Below are positions 52,564 to 61,813 of a stretch of DNA of 64,000 bases, one piece after another. The position numbers and the translations under genes were made by a program. The stretch is from Williamsia muralis NBRC 105860. GTDB lineage: Bacteria > Actinomycetota > Actinomycetes > Mycobacteriales > Mycobacteriaceae. The stretch lies in assembly GCF_001598915.1 (NCBI RefSeq), contig NZ_BDAP01000001.1, forward strand, positions 1,116,001-1,180,000, in the 5' to 3' direction. Below the pieces are notes generated by a model that was not told where the DNA came from, did no database searches, and was given only the letters and a program-made list of their open reading frames with translations. Numbering within the stretch: the stretch's first letter is position 1; every line of letters starts with the position of its first letter.

Positions 52564-54186
52564 TCAGCTGAACGTCTTTTTCAGGTGGTCCACCACCGCG
52601 CCGGCATCGATGCCGCGCTGGGCGTATCCGAGGTACCCGTCGGGGCGGATGACGTACAGCGACCTGTCACCCGCGCCGTACGCCGCGGCGAACAGCCCAT
52701 CGGAATCGGTGATGACGGGCAGCAGGCTCTGCCCGGGATCGACTCCTGGGGCAACCACCAGGTACGTGTCGAGCAGGTCGTGGGCTGCACCGGCCGCGGT
52801 TGTCGCGACATCTTCCAGGCCTATGAGGTCATCGATGCCGGAGATGTTGTCCACGTAAAGGATTGCGGTGTGCCGAAGCCGGTCGAGCAGCGAGAACAGT
52901 CGGAAGGTCCCGCTGACGGCTGGTCGGGTGAGACCGGTGGCGTCGGGAGCCCGCAGCCCTGCCGCGACGAGCGCCCGGCCTGTCGGGGCGTCCCCGAGGA
53001 TCGGACTGCCGGCGTAGTCGATGAGGAGCTGGGCCTCACGCTTGATGATGTGGGTCACGTCGTCGGAGTCGGCACCGATGCCCTCGCGGGCGCTGCGAAC
53101 AGTTCTGCCGACCACCTCTTCCCCGACCGGACGACGCTCGGCGTCGTAACTGGCGAGCAGGTCGGGCGACGCATGCCCGGCGACCGCCAAGGCGATCTTC
53201 CAGGCCAGGTTGTGGGCGTCCTGGATGCCGGTGTTCATGCCCTGCGCGCCGGTTGGAGGATGAACGTGCGCGGCGTCGCCCGCGACGAACACCCGGTGTG
53301 TGCCGTAAGAATCGACGATGCGATGACTGATGCGGAACACCGACGACCACCGCAAATTCGTCGCGCGGGTGGGCTCGGGTGCAAGCCGGTCCAGGACGTC
53401 CTGGATGTGGTGGAGTTCGGGCTGCCGGCCCGCTTCGAAACCGTGCGCGACCTCGCCGGAGCCGGTGGTCGTGTTCTTCGCCGTGAGTTCGTCGGGCACC
53501 AGCATCGACATGCGGTAGCGGCCGCGGCCGGGTAGCGGGATGCACACGAGGAGGTCGTCGGTGGCTCCGTCGGTTTGATGCATAGAGCGGATGCCGAATC
53601 CGGCCGGCTGATCCCAATCGACCTCGACATCACCGAGCATGTACTGCTCATCAAACGCCGCGCCCTGGAACGTCAGACCCAGGGTCTTACGGGTGATGCT
53701 GTGCGCGCCGTCGCAGCCGATGAGATAACGCGCGTGCACCGTCTGCTCGCCGTCATCGCCGGCCAATGTCGCCCGGACACCGTCGGCGTCCTGCTCGAAA
53801 CCGGTCAGACGAAGGCCTCGCTCGATGGGGAGGTCGAGGGCCGCCAGCCGGTCGCGCAGGATGCGCTCGGTGTCGTACTGGGGAATGGCGGTGAATCCGA
53901 AAGGGATGTCGTCGGGCAGTGTCAGTTCCAGTTGACTGACGCGTTCGCCGTTGACGTACACGATCTGGCCACGCATCTGGATGGCCGCGTCGAGAACCTG
54001 GCGCAGTACTCCCATCCCTTCGAAGACCTCCAGGGTGCGCGGCTGGACACCCACCGCTTTCGCGTACTTCGGGGGCTGGAGCAGCGGATCGACGATGCGG
54101 CATCGCACGCCGCGCCGTCGCAGTTCGATCGCGGCGGTGAGGCCGATCGGTCCTGCGCCCGCGATGAGGACGTCCGTGTCGGCCAT
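52564..54186 (-). CDS. FAD-dependent aromatic hydroxylase (PheA/TfdB type)
   Basis: This 540-residue group A flavin monooxygenase has the FAD-binding GAGPIGLTAAIELRRRG (about 8-24), a GCDGAHS motif, and GDAAHVHPPTGAQGMNTGIQDAHNLAWK near residues 285-312. The C-terminal thioredoxin-like domain is that of phenol-type hydroxylases. Substrates for the family include phenols and other aromatic acids. It stands alone, far from the cat genes, so a catabolic or biosynthetic role is open. ATG 54186 follows AGGTGG. Confidence 0.82.
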   Translation of the reverse strand: MADTDVLIAGAGPIGLTAAIELRRRGVRCRIVDPLLQPPKYAKAVGVQPRTLEVFEGMGVLRQVLDAAIQMRGQIVYVNGERVSQLELTLPDDIPFGFTAIPQYDTERILRDRLAALDLPIERGLRLTGFEQDADGVRATLAGDDGEQTVHARYLIGCDGAHSITRKTLGLTFQGAAFDEQYMLGDVEVDWDQPAGFGIRSMHQTDGATDDLLVCIPLPGRGRYRMSMLVPDELTAKNTTTGSGEVAHGFEAGRQPELHHIQDVLDRLAPEPTRATNLRWSSVFRISHRIVDSYGTHRVFVAGDAAHVHPPTGAQGMNTGIQDAHNLAWKIALAVAGHASPDLLASYDAERRPVGEEVVGRTVRSAREGIGADSDDVTHIIKREAQLLIDYAGSPILGDAPTGRALVAAGLRAPDATGLTRPAVSGTFRLFSLLDRLRHTAILYVDNISGIDDLIGLEDVATTAAGAAHDLLDTYLVVAPGVDPGQSLLPVITDSDGLFAAAYGAGDRSLYVIRPDGYLGYAQRGIDAGAVVDHLKKTFS

Positions 54187-54398
54187 GGGTAACCACCTGT
54201 TTCTCGAGCCGCCTGAATGCACCGAATTATGCGTGAATCTTCAACTCGAAAAGTGTGGTTCCGGTCACATCTACCGGCCATAACCGCAGATCAGTGAATC
54301 CCAGTCGGACGAGTTCGACGACCCGGGAATTATTCGGACCGAGGTCCGTTTACACTTCACGTAGGCGAAACCACAGCTCGACAAGGGAGACCACCACA

Positions 54399-54950
54399 AT
54401 GAGCACTGCAGTAAACAACGCACTCGAGACCGGCACCTGGACCATCGACCCGGTTCACTCGGCCGTCAACTTCTCCGTACGTCACCTCATGGTGAGCAAG
54501 GTTCGCGGCAAGTTCGAGAATTTCTCCGGCGCCATCACGGTCGACGAGAACGGCAACCCCGCCGTCACCGCCGAGATCGACGTCAACTCGATCAACACCG
54601 GCAACGAACAGCGCGACGGACACATCAAGTCTGCTGACTTCTTCGAGGTCGAGAAGTACCCGACCGCCACCTTCACCTCCACCTCGGTGAAGCCCGATGG
54701 CGGCGACTACCTGCTCGACGGCGACTTCACCCTCCATGGCGTGACCAAGCCCGTCACCCTCAAGCTCGAGTTCAACGGCGTGAACCCCGGCATGGGCAAC
54801 GGCCCCGTCGCAGGCTTCGAGGCCTCGGTTGTGCTCAACCGCAAGGACTTCGGCATCGACATCGACATGCCCCTGGAAACCGGCGGCACCGTCGTCGGCG
54901 ACAAGATCACCATCACCCTCGAGATCGAGGCCGGCAAAGCCGCAGCCTGA
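54399..54950 (+). CDS. YceI-family protein
   Basis: This 183-residue YceI-like protein shows WTIDPVHSAVNFSVRHLMVSKVRG, FENFSG, and LLDGDFTLHGVTKPV. YceI proteins are lipocalin-like beta barrels that bind isoprenoid lipids. There is no signal peptide, so it is cytoplasmic here, as in other actinobacterial YceI proteins. ATG 54399 follows AAGGGAGACC. Confidence 0.87.
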   Translation: MSTAVNNALETGTWTIDPVHSAVNFSVRHLMVSKVRGKFENFSGAITVDENGNPAVTAEIDVNSINTGNEQRDGHIKSADFFEVEKYPTATFTSTSVKPDGGDYLLDGDFTLHGVTKPVTLKLEFNGVNPGMGNGPVAGFEASVVLNRKDFGIDIDMPLETGGTVVGDKITITLEIEAGKAAA

Positions 54951-54963
54951 CCTCACCTCGCCT

Positions 54964-55142
54964 GCCTGATCCCGCTGATCAGGCATCCGCCACGGCGGCC
55001 GCGACCGGATGAACCCGGTGACGCGGCCGCCGTTCGGCGTTAAGTGGGCCGTTGTAGACCCCCGCCCTCGTCAAATTCGCGCCGCGCGCCGACGTACGCG
55101 CCCGTTACAACAGGAGCGATCGCAGGCAGGCGGCGCGAATTT
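54964..55142. terminator. Hairpins and an inverted repeat between yceI and a TetR gene
   Basis: GCCTGATC...GATCAGGC (54964-54984) and GGCGGCCGCG...CGCGGCCGCC (54993-55030) are likely terminators. A third, AAATTCGCGCCGC (55073-55085), pairs perfectly with GCGGCGCGAATTT (55130-55142) across 44 bases and touches the TetR stop. The 191-base gap has no gene. Confidence 0.6.
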
Positions 55143-55756
55143 CATGTGGGGGAGCGGGTCCCGCCGAGTCCGGTCAGCAGCATGTCGACCAGTGAGGCCA
55201 CGAAGTCGCCGGTCACCGGCTCGCGGTTGAGCAACACCCGCGCGTAGATCGGCGCATGGATCACCTCGACAGCGATGGAGTAGTCGGGCTGATTGTCCGC
55301 ACTGAGTTCACCGCGGTCGACGGCCCGCGCAAAGACCGTCTTGAGTGCCTCGGTCCTGGCGTCGATGATGCGCCGCCGGGCGTCGCCGAGTGGATCGATC
55401 TCCACGGGCATCGCAGACAATCTCAGCAATGCCTTCATCTGTGGGCTGGTGAGCGACACGTTGAGGTCGGCACACATGGCGATCAGGTCGCCCCGCAGCG
55501 AACCGGTGTCGGGCGCCGGTATCGATGGGTCGAGGTGGTTGATCAGCGCGTCGGTGACCAATTGCTCCTTGGTCTTCCACCGTCGGTACACCGATGTGAC
55601 GTGCACGCCTGCGCGGTCGGCCACCTGCGCGATGGTGAGCCCGTCGAACCCGACGTGAAGCAACTCGTGGACCGCCGCCGACATGACCCCGTCGCGCACC
55701 GCCGCACCGCGACGATGAGAGCGCACTGGCCGCTTCGGCGAACTGGACTGGGTCAC
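55142..55756 (-). CDS. TetR-family regulator with palindromic operator
   Basis: This 204-residue TetR protein has a helix-turn-helix LTIAQVADRAGVHVTSVYRRWKTKEQLV near residues 40-67 and an otherwise unassigned ligand domain. It is divergent from a membrane adenylate cyclase, with a perfect palindrome 14 bases before its start. Autoregulation is very likely; whether it also controls the cyclase is inferred. Confidence 0.87.
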   Translation of the reverse strand: MTQSSSPKRPVRSHRRGAAVRDGVMSAAVHELLHVGFDGLTIAQVADRAGVHVTSVYRRWKTKEQLVTDALINHLDPSIPAPDTGSLRGDLIAMCADLNVSLTSPQMKALLRLSAMPVEIDPLGDARRRIIDARTEALKTVFARAVDRGELSADNQPDYSIAVEVIHAPIYARVLLNREPVTGDFVASLVDMLLTGLGGTRSPT

Positions 55757-55769
55757 TGATCGACTCTAA

Positions 55770-55785
55770 CGCAACTCGAGTTGCG
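55770..55785. promoter_or_regulatory. Perfect 16-base palindrome, TetR operator
   Basis: CGCAACTCGAGTTGCG lies between the divergent TetR (start 55756) and cyclase (start 55837) genes and fits TetR-family operators. Confidence 0.75.
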
Positions 55786-55836
55786 CTATGTATACTCAGC
55801 CAAGACTTCGATCGCGATCTGGCCACGTCCGGGGGC

Positions 55837-57639
55837 ATGATCAGCGGCGAGAGAAGGCGGAACCCGACGATGGCGCACCCGATCGGCTGGCGATCGCTGC
55901 TCAGTGGCGTCTCCGGCAAGCGTGCCGCAGTGGCCAAGTTGTCGCGTCGCAGCCGCATCGCCCGAGCTCACGCCACCTCTTCACCGCTCGTCGGCGCGTC
56001 ACGTGCGGTTCGGCGGATCGACGAGTTCCTGATCGGGGTACCCGACCCCAGTCAGGACGGCCCGGCCAGTCGGCGGCACGTGGCCAATCGCTTCCTCATC
56101 CTCGCCGGTCTCGGTTTGGTCGCCAGCAGCACCTTCGCGTCGATCGAGATGATCGTGATGGTGCGGCTGGTGATGACCGGCGGCGAGTTGAGTGTGTGGG
56201 GGATGGTCGACACGTCGAATGTTCCGGTCATCATCGCCTCCGTGGTCGGCGCTCTTCTCATCGGTGGGAGCCTGAGCGCCTACCTGGTGTATCCGCAATT
56301 GATGTGGTTCACCAAGGCCGTCGCGGCCTCACCCGCCCGGCGACGATCGATCCAGATGATGCCGTTGCAACAGGCAAGTGCGGCAATGGTCACCTGGACA
56401 ACCGGGGCGGCGATTTACATACCCTTCGGGCTGGGCGGTACCGCAGTCGAGTTCGTGGTGTTCGGCTCTGCGTTCCTGATGGCGGGAACATCTGCCGGTT
56501 GTCTCACCTACCTTCTCGTCGAACGTGTTTCGCGACCGATCGTCGCCATCGCGATGCGTGATGGAGTTCTCGCCGGGTCGCTGCTGGGCGTCCGCGAACG
56601 GCTTCTCGCCGTGTGGATCGTGTTCTCCGCGGTGCCGTTGCTGGGCATCATCGCCATCAACGTGGGCCGCGCGACGGGTTGGTTGCCCGAGAATCGCTAT
56701 GTACTGGACGCCCCCACCGTTGTGCTGGCGACGTTCTGTCTCCTCGGCGGCATCCGCGCCACGTTCTTGGTGTCGCGGTCCATCACCGACCCGCTGCGTG
56801 AGATTCGCGTGGGTATGGAGGAGGTGCAGGTGGCGCACACGTATCCCGTCCTCGACGTCTACGACTCCTCCGAACTCGGCATCCTGCAGCAGGGATTCAA
56901 CGACATGGTCAGCGGACTCGCCGAGCGCGAGCAGATCCGCGAACTCTTCGAGCGACATGTGGGCGACGGTGTCGCCAAGCTCGCGATGGAACGCGGCGAC
57001 GGCTTCCATGGCGAGAACACCTTTGTCGGAGTCCTTTTCGTCGACATCCAGGGATCCACCCGACTCGCTGAACGCGAAGCCCCGGACACCGTGGCGGCCA
57101 TCTTGAACAGCTTCTTCGCGATCGTCGCCGATGTCGTCGATCGGCACAGCGGCTTTATCAACAAGTTCGAGGGTGATGCGGCGTTGGCGATCTTCGGGGC
57201 CCCCAGCACCGTGGACGACCCGGCAGGAGCCGCGCTCGCCGCGGCGCGCGATCTGCATTCCGAGCTCGAAGTACTGCGGCCACTGCGGTTTTCGATCGGC
57301 GTCTCGGCAGGTGTGGTGTTTGCCGGCAACATCGGCGCGACCACGCGGTACGAGTACACAGTGGTGGGAGACGCCGTCAACGAATCGGCACGACTGTCCG
57401 AAGCCGCCAAATCAGTGCGTTCACACGTGCTGGCGAGTGGTTCGGCGCTTGCGGCGTCCGAGGTCGAGGAGGGAGAGTGGCACTCGATCGGGTCGCTGGT
57501 GCTGCGTGGGCGCGCGGAGCCCACCAAGCTGTACACCGTTGCCCTGGCGAAGGATTCGGAAGAGTGGAACCTCCGGACACTGGTCGAGGGTGCACTGAAG
57601 ATACCGGCGACGGTGCTGGGGCTGCGTCCCCGACGATGA
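55837..57639 (+). CDS. Membrane adenylate cyclase with HAMP domain
   Basis: This 600-residue class III cyclase has an N-terminal region with six membrane helices (about 85-320), a HAMP linker (SRSITDPLREIRVGMEEVQV, about 313-370) and a catalytic domain (about 390-560) with metal ligands D403 (FVDIQGS) and D447, and K443 in NKFEGDAAL. The architecture matches mycobacterial Rv1318c-type cyclases. ATG at 55870 is another start. The TetR repressor upstream could link cAMP to an unknown signal. Confidence 0.87.
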   Translation: MISGERRRNPTMAHPIGWRSLLSGVSGKRAAVAKLSRRSRIARAHATSSPLVGASRAVRRIDEFLIGVPDPSQDGPASRRHVANRFLILAGLGLVASSTFASIEMIVMVRLVMTGGELSVWGMVDTSNVPVIIASVVGALLIGGSLSAYLVYPQLMWFTKAVAASPARRRSIQMMPLQQASAAMVTWTTGAAIYIPFGLGGTAVEFVVFGSAFLMAGTSAGCLTYLLVERVSRPIVAIAMRDGVLAGSLLGVRERLLAVWIVFSAVPLLGIIAINVGRATGWLPENRYVLDAPTVVLATFCLLGGIRATFLVSRSITDPLREIRVGMEEVQVAHTYPVLDVYDSSELGILQQGFNDMVSGLAEREQIRELFERHVGDGVAKLAMERGDGFHGENTFVGVLFVDIQGSTRLAEREAPDTVAAILNSFFAIVADVVDRHSGFINKFEGDAALAIFGAPSTVDDPAGAALAAARDLHSELEVLRPLRFSIGVSAGVVFAGNIGATTRYEYTVVGDAVNESARLSEAAKSVRSHVLASGSALAASEVEEGEWHSIGSLVLRGRAEPTKLYTVALAKDSEEWNLRTLVEGALKIPATVLGLRPRR

Positions 57640-57688
57640 GATGTTTCGAACTAACCGAGCGGGACCAGAACGAAGGTAGGTTGTGAGC

Positions 57689-58576
57689 ATGAGCTGGAAC
57701 ACATCGGATATTCCTGACCAAACCGGACGAACATTCTTCATCACCGGAGCGAACAGCGGGCTCGGTGAGCAGAGCGCACTCGCGTTGGGCGCAGCGGGCG
57801 CGCAGGTGATCCTCGCCTGCCGCAACGTCGCCAAGGCGGAGCCGGTCGCCGCGCGGATCGGCGACAACGCGACGATCACCGAACTCGACCTGGCGAGCCT
57901 GGACTCGGTTCGCGCATGCGCCGAGCGGACGGGCCCGGTCGACGTGCTGATCAACAACGCCGGCGTGATGGCAGTCCCGCAGGGGCGCACCGCAGATGGT
58001 TTCGAAATGCAGTTCGGCACCAATCATCTCGGGCACTTCGCGCTCACCGGTCTGCTCTTGCCCAAGGTGTCCGACCGGGTGGTGACGTTGTCGTCGTCGA
58101 TGCACCAGATCGGCAAGATGAATCTCGAAGACCCCAACTACCGTCAGCGTCGGTACTTGCGGTGGCCCGCCTACGGTCAGTCCAAACTGGCCAACTTGTT
58201 GTTCGGGTACGAATTGGCCAAACGCCTCACCGCAGTCGGCTCGCACGTGAAATCGGTTGTGGCGCACCCGGGTTACGCGTCGACGGAGTTGCAGTCGCAC
58301 ACCGAGTCGATCTGGGATCGTGTGATGGCAGTGGGTGGCTCGTACGTCGCCCAGTCCGCTGCCGACGGCGCACTTCCGCAGCTGTATGCGGCAACATCAC
58401 CGCAGGCGCGTTCGGGTGCCTTCTACGGTCCGACCCAGATGGGCGGGATGCGCGGCGCACCCGGCCCCGCCAAGTCGAACAAGCGATCACACGATGAGCT
58501 GATGGCAGCCGGGCTGTGGGACCTGTCCGAATCGCTCACCGGCGTCGAGTACTCCTTCGAGCAGGTATCGCGCTAG
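57689..58576 (+). CDS. Short-chain dehydrogenase, retinol dehydrogenase-like
   Basis: This SDR of 295 residues has TGANSGLG near the start, NNAGVMAVPQGRTADGFEMQFGTNHLGHF and YGQSKLANLLF as the catalytic Tyr/Lys. The layout matches retinol dehydrogenase/WWOX-like SDRs common in actinobacteria. ATG 57689 follows AGG; GTG at 57683 is an alternative. It is convergent with alkB. The substrate is unknown. Confidence 0.82.
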   Translation: MSWNTSDIPDQTGRTFFITGANSGLGEQSALALGAAGAQVILACRNVAKAEPVAARIGDNATITELDLASLDSVRACAERTGPVDVLINNAGVMAVPQGRTADGFEMQFGTNHLGHFALTGLLLPKVSDRVVTLSSSMHQIGKMNLEDPNYRQRRYLRWPAYGQSKLANLLFGYELAKRLTAVGSHVKSVVAHPGYASTELQSHTESIWDRVMAVGGSYVAQSAADGALPQLYAATSPQARSGAFYGPTQMGGMRGAPGPAKSNKRSHDELMAAGLWDLSESLTGVEYSFEQVSR

Positions 58577-58582
58577 TTCTCC

Positions 58583-59212
58583 TCACAGCACACCACGCGG
58601 CCGGAACTGCACGCTGACACGAGGCCCCACACCGGTGGTCTTGGGCACCGCGTGCTCCCACGTGCGCTGACAGCTGCCGCCCATGACGAGCAGGTCGCCG
58701 TGGCCGACGGTGAACTTCAACGACGCGCCGCCGCCGACCGGACGTAACAGGAGTGGCCGGGGTGAGCCGAGGGACACGATGGCGACCATCGTGTCCTCGG
58801 TTTTACCCCGGCCGATCTTGTCTCCATGCCAGGCCACACTGTCATTTCCGTTGCGGTACAGGCAGAGTCCGGCAGTGGCGAACCCCTCGGATAGCTCGCG
58901 GCGGTAATGATGGCCGAGGGCGTCGCGACATCTGTCCAAGAGGGGATGCGGCAGTGGCGCATGTTCCCCGTAGTGGCACAGCAGACGGGGCACATCGAGT
59001 ACTCGGTCGTACATCGTGCGCCGCTCGTCGCGCCAGGGGACGTCGGCAGACAGGCGGTTGAACAGTTCGTCCGCGCCGACTATCCAGCCGGGCCGCAGGT
59101 CCACCCAGGCGCCGTGGGTGAGCGGGCGCCTGACCACTGCGCTTCCCAACTCCGACAGCGCCGGGTCCGTGGATACTTCCTCGAACAGCGAGGCTTGGCG
59201 ACCGGCATTCAT
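58583..59212 (-). CDS. alkB: AlkB-like alkylated DNA repair dioxygenase
   Basis: This 209-residue Fe(II)/2-oxoglutarate dioxygenase has an iron motif WHGD (H and D), GLCLYRNGNDSVAWHGDKIG, the distal histidine in RTWEHAVP and R-x5-R-like RVSVQFRPRG. It oxidatively removes methyl or larger groups from nucleic-acid bases. The start at 59212 gives MNAGRQASLFEE. It stands alone; no ada-type regulator is nearby. Confidence 0.85.
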   Translation of the reverse strand: MNAGRQASLFEEVSTDPALSELGSAVVRRPLTHGAWVDLRPGWIVGADELFNRLSADVPWRDERRTMYDRVLDVPRLLCHYGEHAPLPHPLLDRCRDALGHHYRRELSEGFATAGLCLYRNGNDSVAWHGDKIGRGKTEDTMVAIVSLGSPRPLLLRPVGGGASLKFTVGHGDLLVMGGSCQRTWEHAVPKTTGVGPRVSVQFRPRGVL

Positions 59213-59278
59213 GGTCCCAGGATAACTCGAATCGAACACGCGTGCGAATAGAATGATTGGCGAGACTGTCAGACCTTA

Positions 59279-59297
59279 GGTAAAGTAACTCTTTACC
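59279..59297. promoter_or_regulatory. Inverted repeat upstream of the CNNM-type transporter pair
   Basis: GGTAAAGTAACTCTTTACC has perfect seven-base arms around TAACT and is preceded by TTA. It lies about 120 bases before the first transporter gene. Form and AT-richness recall metal-regulator boxes (DtxR/MntR type); the binder is not known. Confidence 0.5.
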
Positions 59298-59414
59298 AAC
59301 GACGGTTCGTCGCCGACGAACGCGCCATCTGCCAGAAAGAGTCATGTCGAGCGCATCGCGCCCATCTTCGTCCAGCATCACCAGCGAACAACCGCGAGCG
59401 GGGCTGACCCGGCG

Positions 59415-60770
59415 TTGATTGTCCTGACCATCGCTCTCGGTGTCGGCGTCGTCCTGCTCATCACCGCGATGACCGGCTATTTTGTTGCCCAAGAGTTCGC
59501 TTTCATGTCGGTTGACCGATCCCGTCTCAAGGCCCGGGCCGAGGCAGGTGATGCGGGCGCCGCCCGCGCGCTCGAGGTCACCCGGCGCACATCATTCATG
59601 TTGTCCGGGGCGCAGCTCGGGATCACCGTGACCGGCCTGCTGGTCGGCTATGTCGCCGAACCGCTCATCGGCCGGGGATTGGGTGAATTGCTCGGCGGAG
59701 TCGGCATCCCCACCGGCGTAGGTATCGCCGTAGGCGCTGTCTTCGCGGTGGTGTTCTCGACCTTCGTCCAGATGCTCTTCGGCGAGCTGTTCCCGAAGAA
59801 CCTTGCGATTGCGCGCCCCGAACCCGTCGCTCGCCGGCTCGCCCTGTCGACCACCATCTACCTCTCGCTCTTCGGCTGGCTGATCTGGTTGTTCGACCAG
59901 TCGTCGAACCTGTTGCTGCGAGCCCTGCGCATCGAACCGGTGCACGACGTGGAGCACTCGGCGACCGCTCGCGATCTCGAGCACATCGTCGCCAGGTCTC
60001 GCGATGCCGGCGAGCTGCCCACGGAACTCTCCGCGCTGCTCGACCGGATCCTCGACTTCCCCGATCGCACCGCCGAACACGCGATGGTGCCGCGCTCCCG
60101 GGTGGACACCGTGCGTGCCGACACCCCGGTGACGCAGGTGCTGACAACGATGGGGAGCGGCCACACGCGTTATCCCGTGGTCGGCACGACCTCCGATGAT
60201 CTGCTGGGTGTGATCGATCTGCATGACCTGCTGTCGGCGCAGCCGGACGGTGCCGACGCTGCGTCCTGCATGCGCGAAGCGGTGATCGTACCCACCAGTC
60301 TCCCTCTGCCACAGGTGGTCTCGCGACTGGTGGGCGCATCGGCAGAGATGGCACTCGTGGTGGATGAGTACGGCGGATTTGCCGGAGTGATCACCATCGA
60401 GGACATCGCCGAAGAACTGGTGGGTGACATCGCCGACGAACACGACGACGGTCACGTCGCGATCAGCGGGTCTCGCGAAGGCGGCTGGACGATCGCCGGG
60501 GATGTGCACCTCGACGAGCTGGAACGCCTGGTGGGACACCGGATACCGGAAGGCGATGTCGAAACGCTCTCGGGTCTGGTGGTCTCCAGGTTCGCCGACT
60601 TTCCCGCCGTCAACGACGTTGTCGCCATCCCACTTTCGCCTGACCCGGCCGACCTGGTCGATGAGTCGACTCCGGCTCCGCGACTTCTGAAGGCACAGGT
60701 GCTGGCCATCGACAACCGGGTCCCGTCATCGCTTCTGGTGACGATCAGCGGTTCGGAGATCCACTCATGA
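59415..60770 (+). CDS. CNNM/HlyC-CorC-type membrane protein with CBS pair
   Basis: This 451-residue protein has an N-terminal DUF21 membrane domain (about 1-190, QEFAFMSVDRSRLKARAEAGDAGA, shown in part), two CBS domains (about 205-325) and a C-terminal CorC/HlyC transporter-associated domain with GWTIAGDVHLDELERLVGHRIPE. Such proteins move or sense Mg2+ or other divalent ions. The start is TTG (59415) with a weak ribosome site, so the start is uncertain. It overlaps the next gene (ATGA). Confidence 0.82.
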   Translation: MIVLTIALGVGVVLLITAMTGYFVAQEFAFMSVDRSRLKARAEAGDAGAARALEVTRRTSFMLSGAQLGITVTGLLVGYVAEPLIGRGLGELLGGVGIPTGVGIAVGAVFAVVFSTFVQMLFGELFPKNLAIARPEPVARRLALSTTIYLSLFGWLIWLFDQSSNLLLRALRIEPVHDVEHSATARDLEHIVARSRDAGELPTELSALLDRILDFPDRTAEHAMVPRSRVDTVRADTPVTQVLTTMGSGHTRYPVVGTTSDDLLGVIDLHDLLSAQPDGADAASCMREAVIVPTSLPLPQVVSRLVGASAEMALVVDEYGGFAGVITIEDIAEELVGDIADEHDDGHVAISGSREGGWTIAGDVHLDELERLVGHRIPEGDVETLSGLVVSRFADFPAVNDVVAIPLSPDPADLVDESTPAPRLLKAQVLAIDNRVPSSLLVTISGSEIHS

Positions 60771-61780
60771 GTAGTCCATGGATTGTCCTGGCCATCACCG
60801 TGGCGTTGATCGCTGCCAGTGCCTTCTTCGTCGCCGTCGAGTTCGCGCTGATCGCCGCGCGCCGGCACCGGCTGGAAGACGCCGCACCCGACAGCCGCTC
60901 GGCCCGCGCTGCCCTGCGCAGTGCTTCCGAACTGTCGGTGTTGCTGGCGGGCTCGCAGTTGGGCATCACCGTCTGCACCCTGGCCCTCGGTGCGGTGACC
61001 AAACCCGCTGTCCACCACTGGCTCACCCCGCTGTTCGATGACTGGGGCGCCCCGCGGTGGCTCGCCGACGTGGCCGGGTTCGTTCTGGCTCTCATCATCG
61101 TCACATTCCTGCACCTGGTTGTGGGTGAGATGGCACCGAAGTCATGGGCCATTGCGCACCCCGAACGATCGGCCACGCTGCTCGCCTTGCCGATGAGGGG
61201 TTTCATGGTGCTCACCCGGCCGATCTTGTTGGCGCTCAACCACATGGCGAACTGGTTCTTGGCCAAGGTGGGAGTCGAACCGGTCGACGAGCTCGAGTCC
61301 GGGCAGGACTCGGCAACGCTACGGCACCTCGTCGAGCACTCGGCGACGGTCGGCACGCTCGACGAGCGCTACCACGGCCAGTTGATGGCCGCCCTGGAGT
61401 TGGAGAGCGTGACGATCGGGGAACTGCTGACGCCGGGCATCGAGCCGGTGAGTGTGCGAGCCGATGCCACCGTGGCGCAGGTTCGTGAAGCCGCCACCGG
61501 CAGTGGACATCTGCGGATCCTGGTCAGGGGCCGCCAGACGGTGGAGGGAATGGTCCACGTGCGCGACACCATCGGGGTGCCGCAGAGCAGTCCTGCTCTG
61601 GAGCTGATACGCCCGGTGCTGACCCTGCCCGGGACAACCCCGGTCTACGAGGCGCTGCAGCGGGCCAAGGCCGAGAGCAACCACGTGATGGTGGTCGTCG
61701 ACGACAACAACCGTGAGCCGGGAATCCTCACGGTGAACGATGTGCTGCTGCGGTTGCTGCCGGTGGGTGCCGACGTCTGA
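60767..61780 (+). CDS. CNNM-type membrane protein without CorC domain
   Basis: This 337-residue paralogue has a DUF21 domain (about 1-180, EFALIAARRHRLEDAAPDSRS) and a CBS pair but lacks the C-terminal CorC/HlyC domain. The two genes are translationally coupled, and the pair is common in actinobacteria, suggesting a heteromeric ion transporter. Confidence 0.82.
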   Translation: MSSPWIVLAITVALIAASAFFVAVEFALIAARRHRLEDAAPDSRSARAALRSASELSVLLAGSQLGITVCTLALGAVTKPAVHHWLTPLFDDWGAPRWLADVAGFVLALIIVTFLHLVVGEMAPKSWAIAHPERSATLLALPMRGFMVLTRPILLALNHMANWFLAKVGVEPVDELESGQDSATLRHLVEHSATVGTLDERYHGQLMAALELESVTIGELLTPGIEPVSVRADATVAQVREAATGSGHLRILVRGRQTVEGMVHVRDTIGVPQSSPALELIRPVLTLPGTTPVYEALQRAKAESNHVMVVVDDNNREPGILTVNDVLLRLLPVGADV

Positions 61781-61813
61781 TCGTGAATCGGCGCCTGACC
61801 AGGCATTCGACCG

